Shown here piece after piece: positions 1 through 11,677 of a stretch of DNA of 64,000 nt. The stretch is from Dactylorhiza incarnata (lineage: Eukaryota; Streptophyta; Magnoliopsida; Asparagales; Orchidaceae), in assembly GCA_033032865.1 (NCBI GenBank), contig JAWHQI010000730.1, forward strand, positions 186,001-250,000, written 5' to 3'. Position numbers and translations under genes: made by a program. Numbering within the stretch: the first letter of the stretch is position 1; the number at the start of each line of letters is the position of its first letter. The notes under the pieces were generated by a model that was not told the origin of the DNA, ran no database searches, and saw only the letters and a list, made by a program, of their open reading frames with translations.

Positions 1-1421
1 ACCAATTCGCGGCTGAAAGAGGAGCTAGGTCTTGCGACTCCTCCACCCAGCAAGTCAAACGAATCGCCGGCCACTCCTGACGCAAAAACGGGCGAACTGC
101 CTCCGGACCCGGCGAGCAGTATATCCTTCAACGGGATCTTTAAAGACATGGATGAGCTGGTGAAGCGAGATCAGCTCCTTGACAGCCCGACCGCCTCCGA
201 CCAAAACGCTCTTGCTACTGACGACACAGCCCGGCCTGAAGAGACCGCTCGGATGGAGGCCGAAGAGCGAGAGGCCGCCGCCCGGACTGCCTTGGAGGTC
301 GAAAAGAAAACGAGGGAGCTTGAAGAAGTTCTGCGAGCGCGGGAGGAGGTAGTCCCAGCAATGACCGGGGAAGAGATCATGAAGGTGAAGAAGGAGAGGG
401 CGGAACAGGTCTTGAACAAGCCGTCGCGGCCTGATCTTCTTGCGGCAGGTAAGGGTTCCACGGACTATAAAGCGGCCCGTTTTTCCATTCCGCGGCCTCG
501 CCATAATAAATTAGTGAACCCGTCGCCGAGCCTCTTTCCTTTAGCGGCCTGGTTCCCTTTCGTTAGGTCAAGTACGGAGAGACTCTGGCGTGAGCAGTGT
601 CAGAGGATGAACTCGGAACGGTCTAAATGGCCTGTCCGCCCAGGCACTGCTCTCGCGTTTATGTTCGTTTCTATTTTATATATATGTAGCGTTGCATGCT
701 CTTATTTTTCATAACCAAGCGGCTTCTTTCAGATAGCGCTGATCAAATCGTGAAGCCGGGTGACCTTGAGGCCAGTCTGCCTCCGCTAGCACCCCCGATT
801 TCAACCTGTGCGACGTCCTTGTCGGAAAGATCGCATCTATTTGATCGCCTTGAGGCAGATCTGATCAACCTGAGGGCCCGCTTGAAGGAGGTAGAAGACC
901 GGGAGGCCGCCACTCGGACCGCTCTGGCGCAATCGGAGATTGACAGGAGGTCCAGCACAGAGAAAGTGAAAATCCTGGAGACTCAGCTTGAGGCCGCGCG
1001 AGCAGCGGTGGTGGCTACGCGGACTGCTCTAACCGTCCAACTGGAGAAGGAGAAGAAAGCTTCTGCCAAATTTGAGAGTGACTCAAAATATTACCAGGAT
1101 AAATTCCTGCGCTTAACCAGAGAAGTCGCCGCTGGTCGGCGAAATGTGAATGATGGGGTGGTAGCTGTTAGCCGCCCGACTATTGGAGCGAGCTCAAATC
1201 CTCCTTCAGTCCGGGCGGCTGATCCAATGATTGACGAGGCCGCCGCAACCCCCCGAATGATTGCCGCTACGCGGGTCGAAAGGGATGCCGGGCGGCTTCA
1301 TTGCACAATCAACCACCTTCATTATCACACAAGCCAAATTTATTCTCTCTTGAACACGACCAGTGACCAGGTCGCGCGACTTCATAGAGAGGATGCCTCC
1401 CCAGAGCGCCGTCAATTGTGA
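1..1421 (+). CDS. Antisense extra ORF 1 of copy A, partial, two exons, coiled-coil protein
   Basis: This gene runs opposite to gag-pol. The frame is open from base 1 (start codon outside the window) to about base 656, then an intron ends with a pyrimidine tract and AG at 731-732, and exon 2 runs 733-1421. Exon 1 has an acidic and basic charged stretch and a conserved NPSPSLFPLAAWF patch; exon 2 is a long heptad-like coiled coil rich in E, R, A and L, ending in ARLHRED. The same arrangement is in copy B (27405-29531), including the exon 2 reading phase. The splice donor in A is unclear: no GTAAGT is seen, and the GTs near 657-667 give the wrong phase, so exon 1 may be damaged. The function is unknown; such antisense ORFs are typical of Retand-type Tat elements. 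Nothing indicates a catalytic domain. Confidence 0.7.
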
Positions 1422-1778
1422 TTAACATTTGAACATAACTTGCATTATGAATGTGGCTTGTTGATCTGGACAATATTCTCCTTTATTCTTGTCTTTTATT
1501 CGAACAATTCGCGCGGTCTCCTATGTTAACCGCTGTATTTTATGCCTTGTTTAAATCTTATGTTTCATTCGAACTGTTTTCTGGTCGGGCGAACTGTGAT
1601 GTATGCTTACTTCTGTTTTTTCTGGATGCCTTTGCTTCTTTCATATTTCTGGTGAATCTAACCACATAGGTCATTGACCGCGCGGTCAGGATATATAACC
1701 GTGTCATGATTTTACTATTCACAGATCTTAGAAATCTATAAGTATAGAATTTGCCGAAGTCATTCTCATGATTTCCAG
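1422..1778. other. Spacer between antisense ORF 1 and ORF 2 of copy A
   Basis: 357 bases, AT-rich compared with the flanking coding regions. Copy B has a spacer of almost the same length (27047-27404, 358 bases), so it is a fixed part of the element and probably holds the 3' end of the first antisense gene and the promoter of the second. A palindromic accgcgcggtc motif sits at about 1678. The start codon of ORF 2 directly follows a TTTCCAG, which could be a splice acceptor for a 5' UTR intron. Confidence 0.5.
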
Positions 1779-3655
1779 ATGGCGCGATCCAAGAACAAGT
1801 CGCAGCGACCTGTTAAGGTTAAGGCCGTCCGAGCTGACGCGGCCTTGGCATTCCATTCGGCGGACCATCCGGAATGCCGCCTTACTCAGAACGAACTGGA
1901 TGACTTCATTGCTAGGCACATGGTAGGGAGTAATCTGCTCGCGCGGCTTCCTTTGCGCGACGAGCGGATTAACTCTTCCAGTCCGCACCAGATCGCCATC
2001 CCAGTTGACCACTTCGAGTATGGCTTCAAGTTTCCACTGCCGCTTGAAGTCATAGCCATTTTCGACCACTACGGGGTTGTGCCCGGTCAGCTTCCACCGA
2101 ACTCCATCGCCTCAATATATAGTTTCATCTCGTACCTGCGGTTCGAGAGGATCCGGTTCTCCCTCGACCTGTTCAGAAAGTTCTTCTCAGTGCGGGCGGT
2201 CTCCGACTCGGGGACTTCAACTTACAGGGGGCACCTTTACTTCGGCTGCCACGGGCTGAAGATTGTTAATCTGGCGAACAAAGTCTCCGACTGGTCGGAG
2301 CGGTTTGTAATGCTCGAAGGCAACTTCGGACTGTTGCAGACCAACCCGCAAGTCCGGGGGGAAGAAGTTTTCCAGATCCCCCAGGTCGGCAAGATCGAGG
2401 CGGACACCTTCGCGTTCCTTGAGAAGGAGCGGCTTGATATCAACCACTACATCCCGCTTTTCTCGGAGCTTGAGAACATTCTCCCCGAACATAGTAAGTT
2501 CTTCTAGACCGCCTTTATATGACCGCGCGGCCTTCTTTACTTATACTCTTGATTTTATTTTGCAGCCGCCCATATCGTTCCAGCGAACAAGCCGGTCACG
2601 CCGGCCGGCCCAGTTTTAACCCAGAGGGAGAAGAGGCAGCGGCGAAAGAGGTCGCCATCTTCGGAGGAAGAGGGCCCGACCTCTTCTGACGATTACGAAC
2701 TCCTTCGTTCAAGTGGGAACCCGCCCGACCTGCAGGGCAACCCGACCGTCCTTTGGCACAGGGATGGAAGTCGGATCCGGGTATCCACCGCGCTCCCTCC
2801 GTGGGGGAGTGAAAAGATTGACCGCCACGCCCTAGCCGCCGGGGCTGCCTTATATGGTCGAAAGACTTTGAAGAGGCTGAGGAATACTCCCGAGGAAGAG
2901 CTCCCCCGGTTAGCGGCTCAGGCCGGTGCATGGGGATTTGCGGCCAACCACTTTATGGCCTTGTCGTTCAAGCGGCTGGTTTCCGTCCAAAAACACCTGG
3001 AGAAGAGGTTCGAGGGGCAGGCCGCGGAGATTACGCGGCTTCGAGAGGAGACCGAGCGGCTTCAAGAAGTCGTGGCGGTGAGTTTCGACAAACAAATTCC
3101 GCGGCCCCTTTTGCTTAGCTCGAGCGACCTAACTCGTTTTTCCTTTCTTTCCTGCAGAAACAATATGAGATAACTAACCCGGCCTTCCAAGACGAGGTGC
3201 TGCCTCACATGGCCCAAGGAATCAACAAGGCCCTGGGTCTTATGGAAGACCGGGGCGGTCTGAGCGAAGGGTTCGAGGGTACCACCTTCTCCGACCTCTT
3301 CCCCACCTTGAAGACTCAACTCGATGAAATCAGCCGAAGGCGCAAAGGGAAGACCAAGGTGGGCGAGGAGGCTGAGGCCGTCGCGGGCAGAGAGGTCGTG
3401 CTTCATCAAGGAGGAGATGGAAGCGGTGAAGCCGCCGATGAGGTCGATGCGGACAATGAAGCCGGTGACGCTGATGAGGACGATGAAGATGACCTATCCT
3501 CTGGGACCACTGGCTCCGCCAGTAGGACCGGGCGATCAAGTTCCAGCGGTTCGTCGGATTCTTCTTCGTTCAGTGAAGGCTATTCGCCGGAGATTGACAT
3601 CGAAGGCCTGACCTCAAGTCCGCCTGTCAAGAAGCGGAAAAAGTCGGCAGACTAG
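1779..3655 (+). CDS. Antisense extra ORF 2 of copy A: 'putative gypsy type transposon' domain protein, three exons
   Basis: Exons 1779-2493, 2566-3077 and 3158-3655 join in frame to a 574-residue protein. Introns 2494-2565 (GTAAGT...TTTTGCAG, 72 bases) and 3078-3157 (GTGAGT...CCTGCAG, 80 bases) are canonical, and copy B has introns at the same two places and phases. The first ~230 residues match the plant 'putative gypsy type transposon' family (Pfam PF04195 style): key patches are LARLPLRDERINSS, DHFEYGFKFPLPLEV, GVVPGQLPPNS and LFRKFFSVR. The middle has a basic RRKR stretch that could be a nuclear signal, then a coiled coil (about residues 350-410). The C-terminus is highly acidic and serine-rich and ends in a KKRKK basic cluster. 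No stop or frameshift is seen after splicing. The role in the retrotransposon life cycle is unknown. Confidence 0.8.
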
Positions 3656-4945
3656 TGCTCTTGCTTTACTTTTTAACTTTTGTAACCGCCGGTTTCTTTT
3701 TGTTAACCGGGCGGTCAGTGCTTTTGTAAACATATTTTTGAAGAAATGAATAGAAATTTCTTACCTGTCTGGTTGTCATTCTGCTGTTACTTACTTGTGA
3801 TTGATATCTTGTCTTTTTCTCTCCTTCTTCTCTTTCGCTTCTTATAATCTGGCCGCGCGGCTATCCTGATCCAAATATAGATGACGATTGAGGATCTTGG
3901 GTGGTTTATATTTAGGCCGCGCGGTTACCCCCTTTTTTTTTTTTTTTTAAAAATCTCAGGATGTCCGATTTCTTGTGCGATCATAGTGTTAGGCCGAGCG
4001 GCCCCTTTATTTAAAAAGAGAGATACCACATCCTTGTTGATGCAAGTAATGATCCTTTAACTTTGAGCGATTTTGAAATCAATCCGGGCGAACAACTCAT
4101 TGCATCCAAGGATAACTTTTGCTAGGAAATCAGTCAACCCGACCGGTAAAAATATAAACTGAACGGTGATATACTCAATTCCAGAGACAACCAGATTTGA
4201 TTAATTTGAAGTATTGATAGGTTCGCTCGGTCAGAATGCAATCCGGACAACCATATGATTTGAATTTAGAAATGCCTAACTCATTATCGGACGGATAGAT
4301 AGATAAGTCCGACAGGTCAGGATGAAATCTGAGCAATTACATGTTAGATCCAGAAATACCAAACTTATAAAAGATGATTAAATCCGCCCGGTTTGAATGC
4401 CACCCGGGAAATAGATGATTAGCTTTAGAAGATTTCCAACTTGTATAATATTGATAAGACCGCCCGGTTGCATAATAACCCGGGTAATCATATGCCCAGA
4501 TTCAGAAATACTTTCCTTAATAGACGACGGGCATACCCGCCCGGTTTGAATATAACCCTGGTGATAACATGATCAGTTCCAAAAGATGACTTAACCTATG
4601 TTCAGTCAGACCGCTAGGCCTGAAATATTCAGACCGCATGGTCTTAATACCACAACCCCTTATTGGGGTAGACGAACACCTGCACCTGTTCAACCAGCCC
4701 GATCGGCCTGAAAAACTCAAACCGTCCGGTCTTAATATCACAACCCCTTTATTGGGGTAGACGAACACCTGCACCTGTTCAACCAGACCGATCGGCCTGA
4801 AAAACTCAAACCGTCCGGTCTTAATATCACAACCCCTTTATTGGGGTAGACGAACACCTGCACCTGTTCTAACAATATTCTCCTTGAGTGGTCCATATAG
4901 AAAATCATCAGAAGTGAATGCCTCCCTGTAGGGAAGAAGAATAAT
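3656..4945. other. Non-coding part of copy A between antisense ORF 2 and the hairpin array
   Basis: No credible gene. It holds a run of T near 3930-3950 and many copies, roughly every 50-70 bases, of a short palindromic motif of form CCGNNCGG (for example ccgcgcgg at 3852 and 3916, ccgcccgg at 4383, 4462 and 4539, ccgtccgg at 4731). The equivalent stretch of copy B is 23995-25242. Confidence 0.6.
4600..4875. repeat. 89-bp tandem repeat, about three copies
   Basis: The block containing ccgatcggcctgaaa, ccgtccggtctta and tattggggtagacgaacacc recurs with an 89-base period (starts at 4699 and 4788, with a diverged copy before). Each unit carries two CCGNNCGG palindromes and the nearly palindromic aaccccTTTATTgggg. 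Confidence 0.85.
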
Positions 4946-5355
4946 CCTACAGGCTCAAATGACCAAGTGGGCAGGTGGGCCTCGGCGGCGAACATTGCTT
5001 TCCTCAAGTGGTCATAAGAGCTGTAGGAAAAAAGAAAAAATATGTACAGACTCAGATGACCAAGTGGGCAGGTGGGCCTCGGCGGCGAACATTGCTTTCC
5101 TCAAGTGGTCATAAGAGCTGTAAACGACTCATCCGCTCTCTTGCCTAGGGTTACAAGCCGAGTTGATCAATTGGGCAGGTGGGCCTTGGCGGCGAACATT
5201 GCTTTCCTCAGAGAGATCAACTCAGTTGTGGGCCCAACTAGGTATCGTTTCGAGAGTACCTAAGAGTATTCGATGGTCACAGACTATGATGATCAGTTGG
5301 GCAGGTGGGCCTCGGCGGCGAACATTGCTTTCCTCAGAAAGATCATCAAAGCTGT
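4946..5355 (-). other. Array of four tandem hairpins, copy A (candidate structured RNA)
   Basis: Four imperfect inverted repeats at 4946-5027, 5046-5121, 5153-5229 and 5279-5355. The apical part, about 45 nt containing cggcggcgaacattgctttc, is conserved. The stems differ but pair: ATGACCA/TGGTCAT in the first two, GAGTTGATC/GATCAACTC in the third, GATGATC/GATCATC in the fourth. Outer pairs ACAG/CTGT or ACAA/TTGT close each stem. Copies B and G carry the same four in the same order relative to pol. Confidence 0.8.
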
Positions 5356-5710
5356 AACTATATCCCTTCGGGGTACGATAGAGCTGACAATCACCTAGAC
5401 CTCCCTTGATGCAGGGGTGTGTCAGATATCGGCCGGGATCCAAAGTTCTGAAGACCACCGCAGCGGAATTGGCAAGCTACCACTACATGTGTGCGAAAAC
5501 TCCCCGCATCACATGGTCTTGGTGGGTTTTACGCTACGACTACAATCCGAGGGGGTTCGAGCAGAATTTGGCGATATCTCAGAGGTTCGGGGAGTGAGAT
5601 ATGTGTGTTTATATTTATGATGCGGAGAACCATCATACAAGAAGGAAATGTCAGTATAGGGCTTTTTATTCAATACCAAAAAAGAGATGTAAAGAATAAA
5701 AGAAATAGTT
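5356..5710. other. Conserved non-coding block after the pol stop, copy A
   Basis: About 200 bases (5410-5600) are clearly conserved in B (23340-23560) and G (59340-59560), including the stretch gcacacatgtagtggtagct in B. No ATG-initiated frame is shared by all three. It is probably part of the gag-pol 3' UTR or the 3' end of the antisense transcript. Confidence 0.6.
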
Positions 5711-8700
5711 TCAAGGATAGAATCGTTTGAGATCGTTACCGCTCCACGTGCGTGGGATGTCTTTTCCTTCGTTGGTTTGGAGACGGTAGGCCCCATTCTT
5801 AGATACTTCTTTGATGATGAAAGGTCCTGCCCAATTAGGATCCAGCTTTCCAACATTACCAGACCTTGCTGCGGCATCCACCTTTTTTAACACCAAATCC
5901 CCGATTACAAACTGCTTCACTCTGACATTCTTATCAAAATATTTTGCCATTCTCCTTTTAACTTCTTCCTGCCTGATTGTTGCTTCATCCTGAAGTTCCT
6001 CGATTAGATCAAGATTATGCATGAGGGCCTCACCATTTCCATCTATCCAGGATTCTCCTCCTTCTTTGGCGTAAATAACCCTTGGAGTGACCACCTCGAA
6101 TTCCACAGGGATAACAGCTTCCGAGCCATGAGATAATTTGAAAGGTGTCTCCCCGGTAGCCGAAGACGGAGTAGTACGAAGGGTCCACAGGATGGAAGGA
6201 AGTTGGTCCGCCCAATTCCCTTTCTGGTTCAAGACTCTTTTCACCAAAAGCTGCCGAATTTGCCTGTTTGCCGCCTCCACTTGACCATTGGTCCTTGGAT
6301 GGTGTACTGAGGCAAACCGAAGATCAATTCCTATCTGATCACAGAAGCTTATCATCTCCGGATTGTTGAATTGTGGGCCATTATCGGTGACGATTGCCAA
6401 CGGAATTCCATGTCGACAGACAATTTCTCCCCAGACGAAGTTTCTGACAATTTGGGTGGTAGTTCTTGCTAATGCTTTTGCTTCGATCCACTTACTGAAA
6501 TAATCGATCATTACCAGGATAAAGCGACGTTGTCCGCTGGCCATTGGGAAAGGCCCCATAAGATCCATTCCCCATACTGCAAAAGGCCATGGCGCAGTTA
6601 TTGACCTGAGTGACTGAGCAGGCAAATGTTGAAGAGGAGCGAACTTTTGGCACTAGACACATCGCTTGGCGAATGCTTCAGCATCCTTTCTCATGGTTGG
6701 CCAGAAGTATCCTTGCCGCAGGATCCTTTTTTCTAAGGTTTTTGCCCCTGAATGGCTACCGCACTCCCCAGAATGAACTTCCTGAAGTATGACCGGGATC
6801 TCCTCTTCTGAAACGCACCGTGCCGAGGGAGAAATCAGAGTTTTTCGGTACAAGACTCCTGCTATCAAGTAGTAGTAAGCCGCCTTTCTTCTGAATCTAT
6901 TTTTGTCCTTGATTGATGGATGATATTCTCCCTTTGTCAGAAACAATTCGTAGGGGTCTTTCCAAGAAGGATGTTGATCAATCTGCATGAGCTCTTCTTC
7001 CTCTGTTTCCTCTGTTGCCGGGTGAAAAAGTTCTGAGGTTACTCCCCCTGATGGAAGACCAAATTTTGACAATTCGTCTGCCTCTTCATTCTGCGTTCTC
7101 GGAATATGCTCGATGATGAAGGATTTGAATCTCCCGATTTCTTTCTTAGCTAGGAATAGGTATTTTCTCAACATCGGTTCTCTTGTCTCGTAGTTCCCCA
7201 GAACCTGCGAGGCCATTACAAGAGAATCAGTTTTCACATGAACATGTTCTATCCCAAGTTCCTTTGCGAGTCTCAGGCCGGCCAAGAGTGCTTCGTATTC
7301 GGCCTGGTTATTTGTAACTGAAAAGAAGAATCTAACAGCTTGTTCCAGCCTGATGCCGTTTGGACTGATCAAAACCACTCCGGCTCCCACGGAGTTCCTG
7401 CCAGAAGCCCCATCCACATAAATGATCCAAGCAAAAGGAGATTGCACTACCTGCTCTGGATTAGACTCCATTGTGTCTACCAAGAAATCTGCCAATACTT
7501 GTGCCTTTATTGCCGTTCTGGGAGTGTACAATATTTCGAACTCGCTTAGCTCGATTGCCCATTTGGCCAACCTTCCTGAATGTTCCGGCTTCTCCAAGAT
7601 ATTCCTCAGTGGATGATCTGAAACCACCTGAATAGGATGAGCTTGAAAATAGGGGCGGAGCCTTCGTGATGACATGACTAAAGCCAAGGCTAATTTCTCC
7701 AGGATTGAATATCTAGTTTCTGCATCTTTAAGGATATGGCTGACATAGTATATCGGAAACTGTTTCTTTTTCTCTTCCCGAACCAGGACAGAGCTTATCG
7801 CATCAGGGCCTACCCCCAAGTACAAGAATAGTGTTTCTCCTTCGCGAGGGCTTTGAAGAAGGGGGGTTGAAGTTAATTGCTTTTTCAATTGTTCGAAAGC
7901 ATTATCGCATTCCTCGTTCCATTCAAACTTAGATCCTCCCCTAAGTGTTTTGAAGAACGGAGCGCTTTTATCTCCCGATTTGGAAATGAATCGGCTCAAT
8001 CCTGCCAACCTTCCACCAAGTTGCTGTACCTCTTTCGGATTGCGAGGAGGGGTCATGTCTAGGATGGCTTTTACTTTATCTGGGTTCGGTGCGAGACCAT
8101 CAGGAGTGAGAAGATGTCCAAGAAATTTCCCCTTGTTCGCCCCGAACACGCATTTCGAGGGGTTTAATTTTAATTTGAACCTCCGTAGAGTAGCGAACGT
8201 CTCTACGAGGTCTTCCAGATGGATTAAAAAAGTTTTACTTTTTAGAAGGAGATCATCAACATATACTTCCAGATTTCTCCCTTTTTGTTTTTCAAAAACT
8301 GTGTCCATCATCCTCTGATATGTTGCCCCCGCATTTTTGAGGCCGAAAGGCATGACGAGATAACAATAACATCCATCATTGGTAATGAAGGATGTATGCG
8401 GGATATCAGGCTTATGCATCTTAATCTGGTGATAACCAGAAAATGCATCTAAAAAACTCATAAAACTATATCCCACCGCGGAATCTACCAAAACATCTAT
8501 CCGAGGCAAGGGATAACAATCCTTGGGGCATGCTTTATTGAGTTTAGTGAAATCAACACACATACGCCATTTCCCCCCAGACTTTTTCACCATCACTACA
8601 TTCGACATCCAGGTGGGGTACTGGATTTCAGAAATGAAATTGGCCTTAAGAAGCTTTGCAACTTCTTCTTTGATAGGTACCGCCAGCTTAGTTGCTACCT

Positions 8701-11329
8701 CCCTCTTCTTCTGTTGGATTGGCTTGAACTCCGGAGAAACGTTGAGGTGATGGCACGCGACATCTGGATCTATTCCAGGCATGTCTTCCGCCGACCAAGC
8801 GAAGATGTCCAAGTTATTCAGCAGGCAGGAGGTTAACTGGAGCTTTTCCTCTTCTGATAGCTCGGCGTTGATGATCAGCTTCTTCCCTTCCCCTTCAACA
8901 ATGGGGATCTCTTGGGTCTCCTGGGCAGGTTCCAGGTAGGTCCCTTTCCGTTCCACGCTCCCCTCAGCTTCTTCAGGGAGTTCGGACACCTCTTGGATGT
9001 CATTCTGGGCCTTGTGAAGTGGTGCCTCGGTGATCACATTAACTGTCTTCACATAACATTCGCGTGCCACCTTTGGATCGCTCCGGATCCGGTACTGACG
9101 CCCCTCAGCAGCGAATTTCAAGGCCAAATGGAAAGTAGATACCACCGCTCTGTAAGCATTTAGGATTGGCCTTCCGAAAATTGCGCAGTAGCTACTTGGG
9201 GCTTCCACTACTACGAAGTTCACCAACTTTGTTATGCCCCCTAGTGATACCAGAAGCTTCACGCACCCTTCTACTTCCTTCTTTTCTCCTGAGAAGCCAT
9301 AGAGGGGGCCTTCCGTAGAGAGTAAGGCCTTTCCAGTCTTGAGGGCCTCAAACGTTTGGCGAAAGATGAGATTAACTGAGCTGCCTGTATCGATCAAAAT
9401 TTTGTGCACTGCGTAATTCTCAATAACCGCCTTTATCACCACCGCGTCATCGAACGGATTCGCATTCGGGGAGAGATCTTCCTGGCCAAACGTAACAACC
9501 GTCCTTTCCGGGGCAGAAGTGGAGGCAACTGCCACTTCTTGCTTTGTAACTCTCCCGATGCTAGATTTTCGGGAGGATTCTATCCCTGCCCCACCATGGA
9601 TGCAATAGATGTTACCGAGAGGGCCAACATCATTCACCTCTATGCATTCGGCTGCAGGATGTATATCCCCATAACTACCGGCCTCCTCTACATCAGCACA
9701 CTCCCATGTTACTTCGACTGCCTCCTTCTTCTTCTCAGCTCGTGGTTCAACCGGAGTTTCTTGCCGAATCAACCCCCGAAGCTTTCCCTCTTTCAGGAGT
9801 TTTTCTATCAACCACCGGAGGGCCCGGCAATCTTCAGTTAGATGCCCCTCTTCTTTGTGATATTCACAGTAAAGGTTTGGGTTCCGATTGCGAACTTCTG
9901 ATTTCAAAGGAGGGGGCCTTTTAAAGTCAGGCCTCTTCTGAAGAATCTGCACGACCTCATTCATGGTAACGTTGAGCGGGGTGAACGAATCTTGTGATTC
10001 ATCATATCGGATGGATGGGATAGGTGGAGATGGTTGTGTGATGTATTGTGGCAGATATACGGGCATGATTTGCGGGACTCCCATGGGTTGAGTGGGTGCG
10101 ATGGCCAACGGCGGCTTCTGATCCTGAAACCGTTGATGGCCAATGAATGGTTGCTTGGGCTTAAGATTCCTTCCCCTTTGAGCCCGAGGCTCGAAATCAG
10201 GCCGAGACGAGTGATTATAACGTTGCTGATGGGTTGATGCAGAATTGAACTGATCGTTGTCGCTGAGCAACTTGGCAACGTAACCCGGATTAGTCTTTTC
10301 CCCCCTGATGAATTTGTTTGCCAGACTAATCATTTCTTGATATGTCTTTGGTTCCCTGATTTGGGCTTCAAACTTCAGTGGCCCCTCCCTAAGGCCATGC
10401 ATTAGTGCGACCCTATATAACTCCGGATCGACGTTTTGTACCTCCATTATTTCCCTTTGGAAACGATCGACAAAACGGGCCCACGTTTCGTTTTCTTGCT
10501 GTCGTATCTCGAATAGGGCTGCCGGACCATTCTTCCTCTTCTTAGAGGTAGAGAATCGAAGCAGAAATTCTCTACGTAACTCCGCAAAGCATCTGATAGA
10601 TCGAGGATGCAATCCATAGAACCATTCTCTGGCCTGCCCATCAAAGGATGTCACCAGGAGCTTGCACTTTGTTGCATCAGTGATGGTCCTCAGAGCAACA
10701 GCTGATTCAAATGCCTGGAGGTGTATTGCTGGATCGGACTCCCCACTATATGCTGACATACGTGGTTCTCGAAAGTTGTTTGGGGCCGGCTCTCCTCGGA
10801 TTTCGTCGGTGAAGGGAGAACTCTCCTCGGCATCCTCATACAGGGGGAAAGCAGAGTTATAAGGGACCTCGGCTGCGGTCATTGGCGGACAGGCCGCATG
10901 ATAGGAGCGGGCAGGTGCTCCAGTCGGATATGATTGGAAGGCGGCGACCTCAGGCGGATAGGGAAAATGAGCGGCCTGAGAGGTCGCCCCTTGAAAGTCA
11001 AGGACCCGAGCTGGCATACATCGCGCGGCCTCTTGGTAGAGATTCGGACGGTCCGCGGAACCTTCTTGTGGTGGTCGGGAATGAGCGACTTGCGCGAACG
11101 GATATGGAGGTGGAGGAGGTAGAACAGGAGTGACCGCCTGGGGAGCCGCGGCCTGCTGAGGGGCTAACCGCTCGGTTAGTAGAGTTAGGGCCTGAGTGAT
11201 TGCGTCCAGACGCTGATCAGTCGCCTGCCGAGCCTGGTCGGCCTCTCTCTTTGTCTGCTCCAGAGCTTCCCACAAAGAGTCTTCACTATGGTCGGATCGG
11301 TCTCTTGGAGGGAGCTGGCGGTCTGACAT
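5711..11329 (-). pseudogene. gag-pol: gag-pol polyprotein of copy A, intact except for one TAG in integrase
   Basis: A single frame of 1873 codons from the ATG at 11329 (MSDRQLPPRDRS, the start shared by all four copies) to 5711, with no gag/pol frameshift. Residue positions: gag capsid-like domain ~185-350; CHHC zinc knuckle CEYHKEEGHLTEDC 488-501; aspartic protease DTG 647-649; reverse transcriptase ~880-1060 with YVDD 1023-1026; RT-linked RNase H ~1165-1285 whose first catalytic Asp is missing (LGVGPDA); archaeal-type RNase H with D1306, E1344, D1368 and D1418; integrase HHCC (H1519, H1526, C1557, C1560), then D1589, D1649 and E1685 of the DDE triad (DDX35E), and a GPF-type C-terminal module. 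The only lesion seen is TAG at 6653-6655 where B and G have CAG (Gln), exactly between the two zinc-binding cysteines. It makes a virion-like core and copies and integrates the element. Host machinery would yield a protein lacking the integrase core unless the stop is read through. Confidence 0.93.
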
Positions 11330-11360
11330 TCTGAGCTAAGGATTTCGCTGACAGTCTGCG

Positions 11361-11380
11361 ATCTGAAGGTCGCGTGTTTC
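11361..11380 (-). promoter_or_regulatory. Primer-binding block of copy A
   Basis: The 20 bases directly downstream of the 5' LTR on the minus strand read gaaacacgcgaccttcagat. The identical block follows the LTR in C, D and G, and B differs by one base. It lacks the TGG expected from pairing with a tRNA CCA end. Confidence 0.6.
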
Positions 11381-11486
11381 TGTTCGATTCAAAAGTGCGC
11401 CTCCGAAGTGAAACGAGGGTTGCGGACTATCAGTTACTATTTAGTTGAGGAATTCAGACCGCTAGCAGCGGTCGAGGCCAGACTTC

Positions 11487-11532
11487 GCCCGTCGCGGCAA
11501 ATGCCACTCCTGCGACGGGCTTTCCTTTTATT
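11487..11532 (-). terminator. Poly(A) signal and hairpin in LTR A
   Basis: AATAAA (11527-11532, minus strand) lies a few bases before a perfect 9-bp hairpin GCCCGTCGC / GCGACGGGC (11487-11520), loop aggagtggcatttgcc. The hairpin is shared by every LTR in the window. Confidence 0.7.
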
Positions 11533-11669
11533 GAAAAGTAGCGGTTACAAATGTGAAAGAACAGAAGCCGGCCGGTCAACAGTTCGCGAGACCTGAAACT
11601 CGAGACCGGAGCTCAGACAAGCGAGCTCTTGGATTCGAGTGTGCGTGTCTTGGGAACAGTGCCGCCCCC

Positions 11670-11677
11670 TATTTATA
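11670..11677 (-). promoter_or_regulatory. TATA box of LTR A
   Basis: TATAAATA on the minus strand, preceded by the inverted repeat cgcctgcccg / cgggcaggag and a second cctgcccgatcgggcagg palindrome, both also present before the TATA box of B, D and G. Confidence 0.75.

Noticed and set aside
171..461. Reverse-strand frame inside antisense ORF 1
   Set aside because: Shadow of the coding strand; the plus frame is supported by homology with copy B.
4517..5007. Minus-strand frames over the 89-bp repeats and hairpins
   Set aside because: They follow the repeat period and the hairpin array; no homologue is kept in B or G.
11340..11400. A tRNA gene at the LTR junction (GATCTGAAGGTCGCGTG near TTCGATTC)
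   Set aside because: There is no acceptor stem, D arm or full cloverleaf; it is better explained as the primer-binding region.
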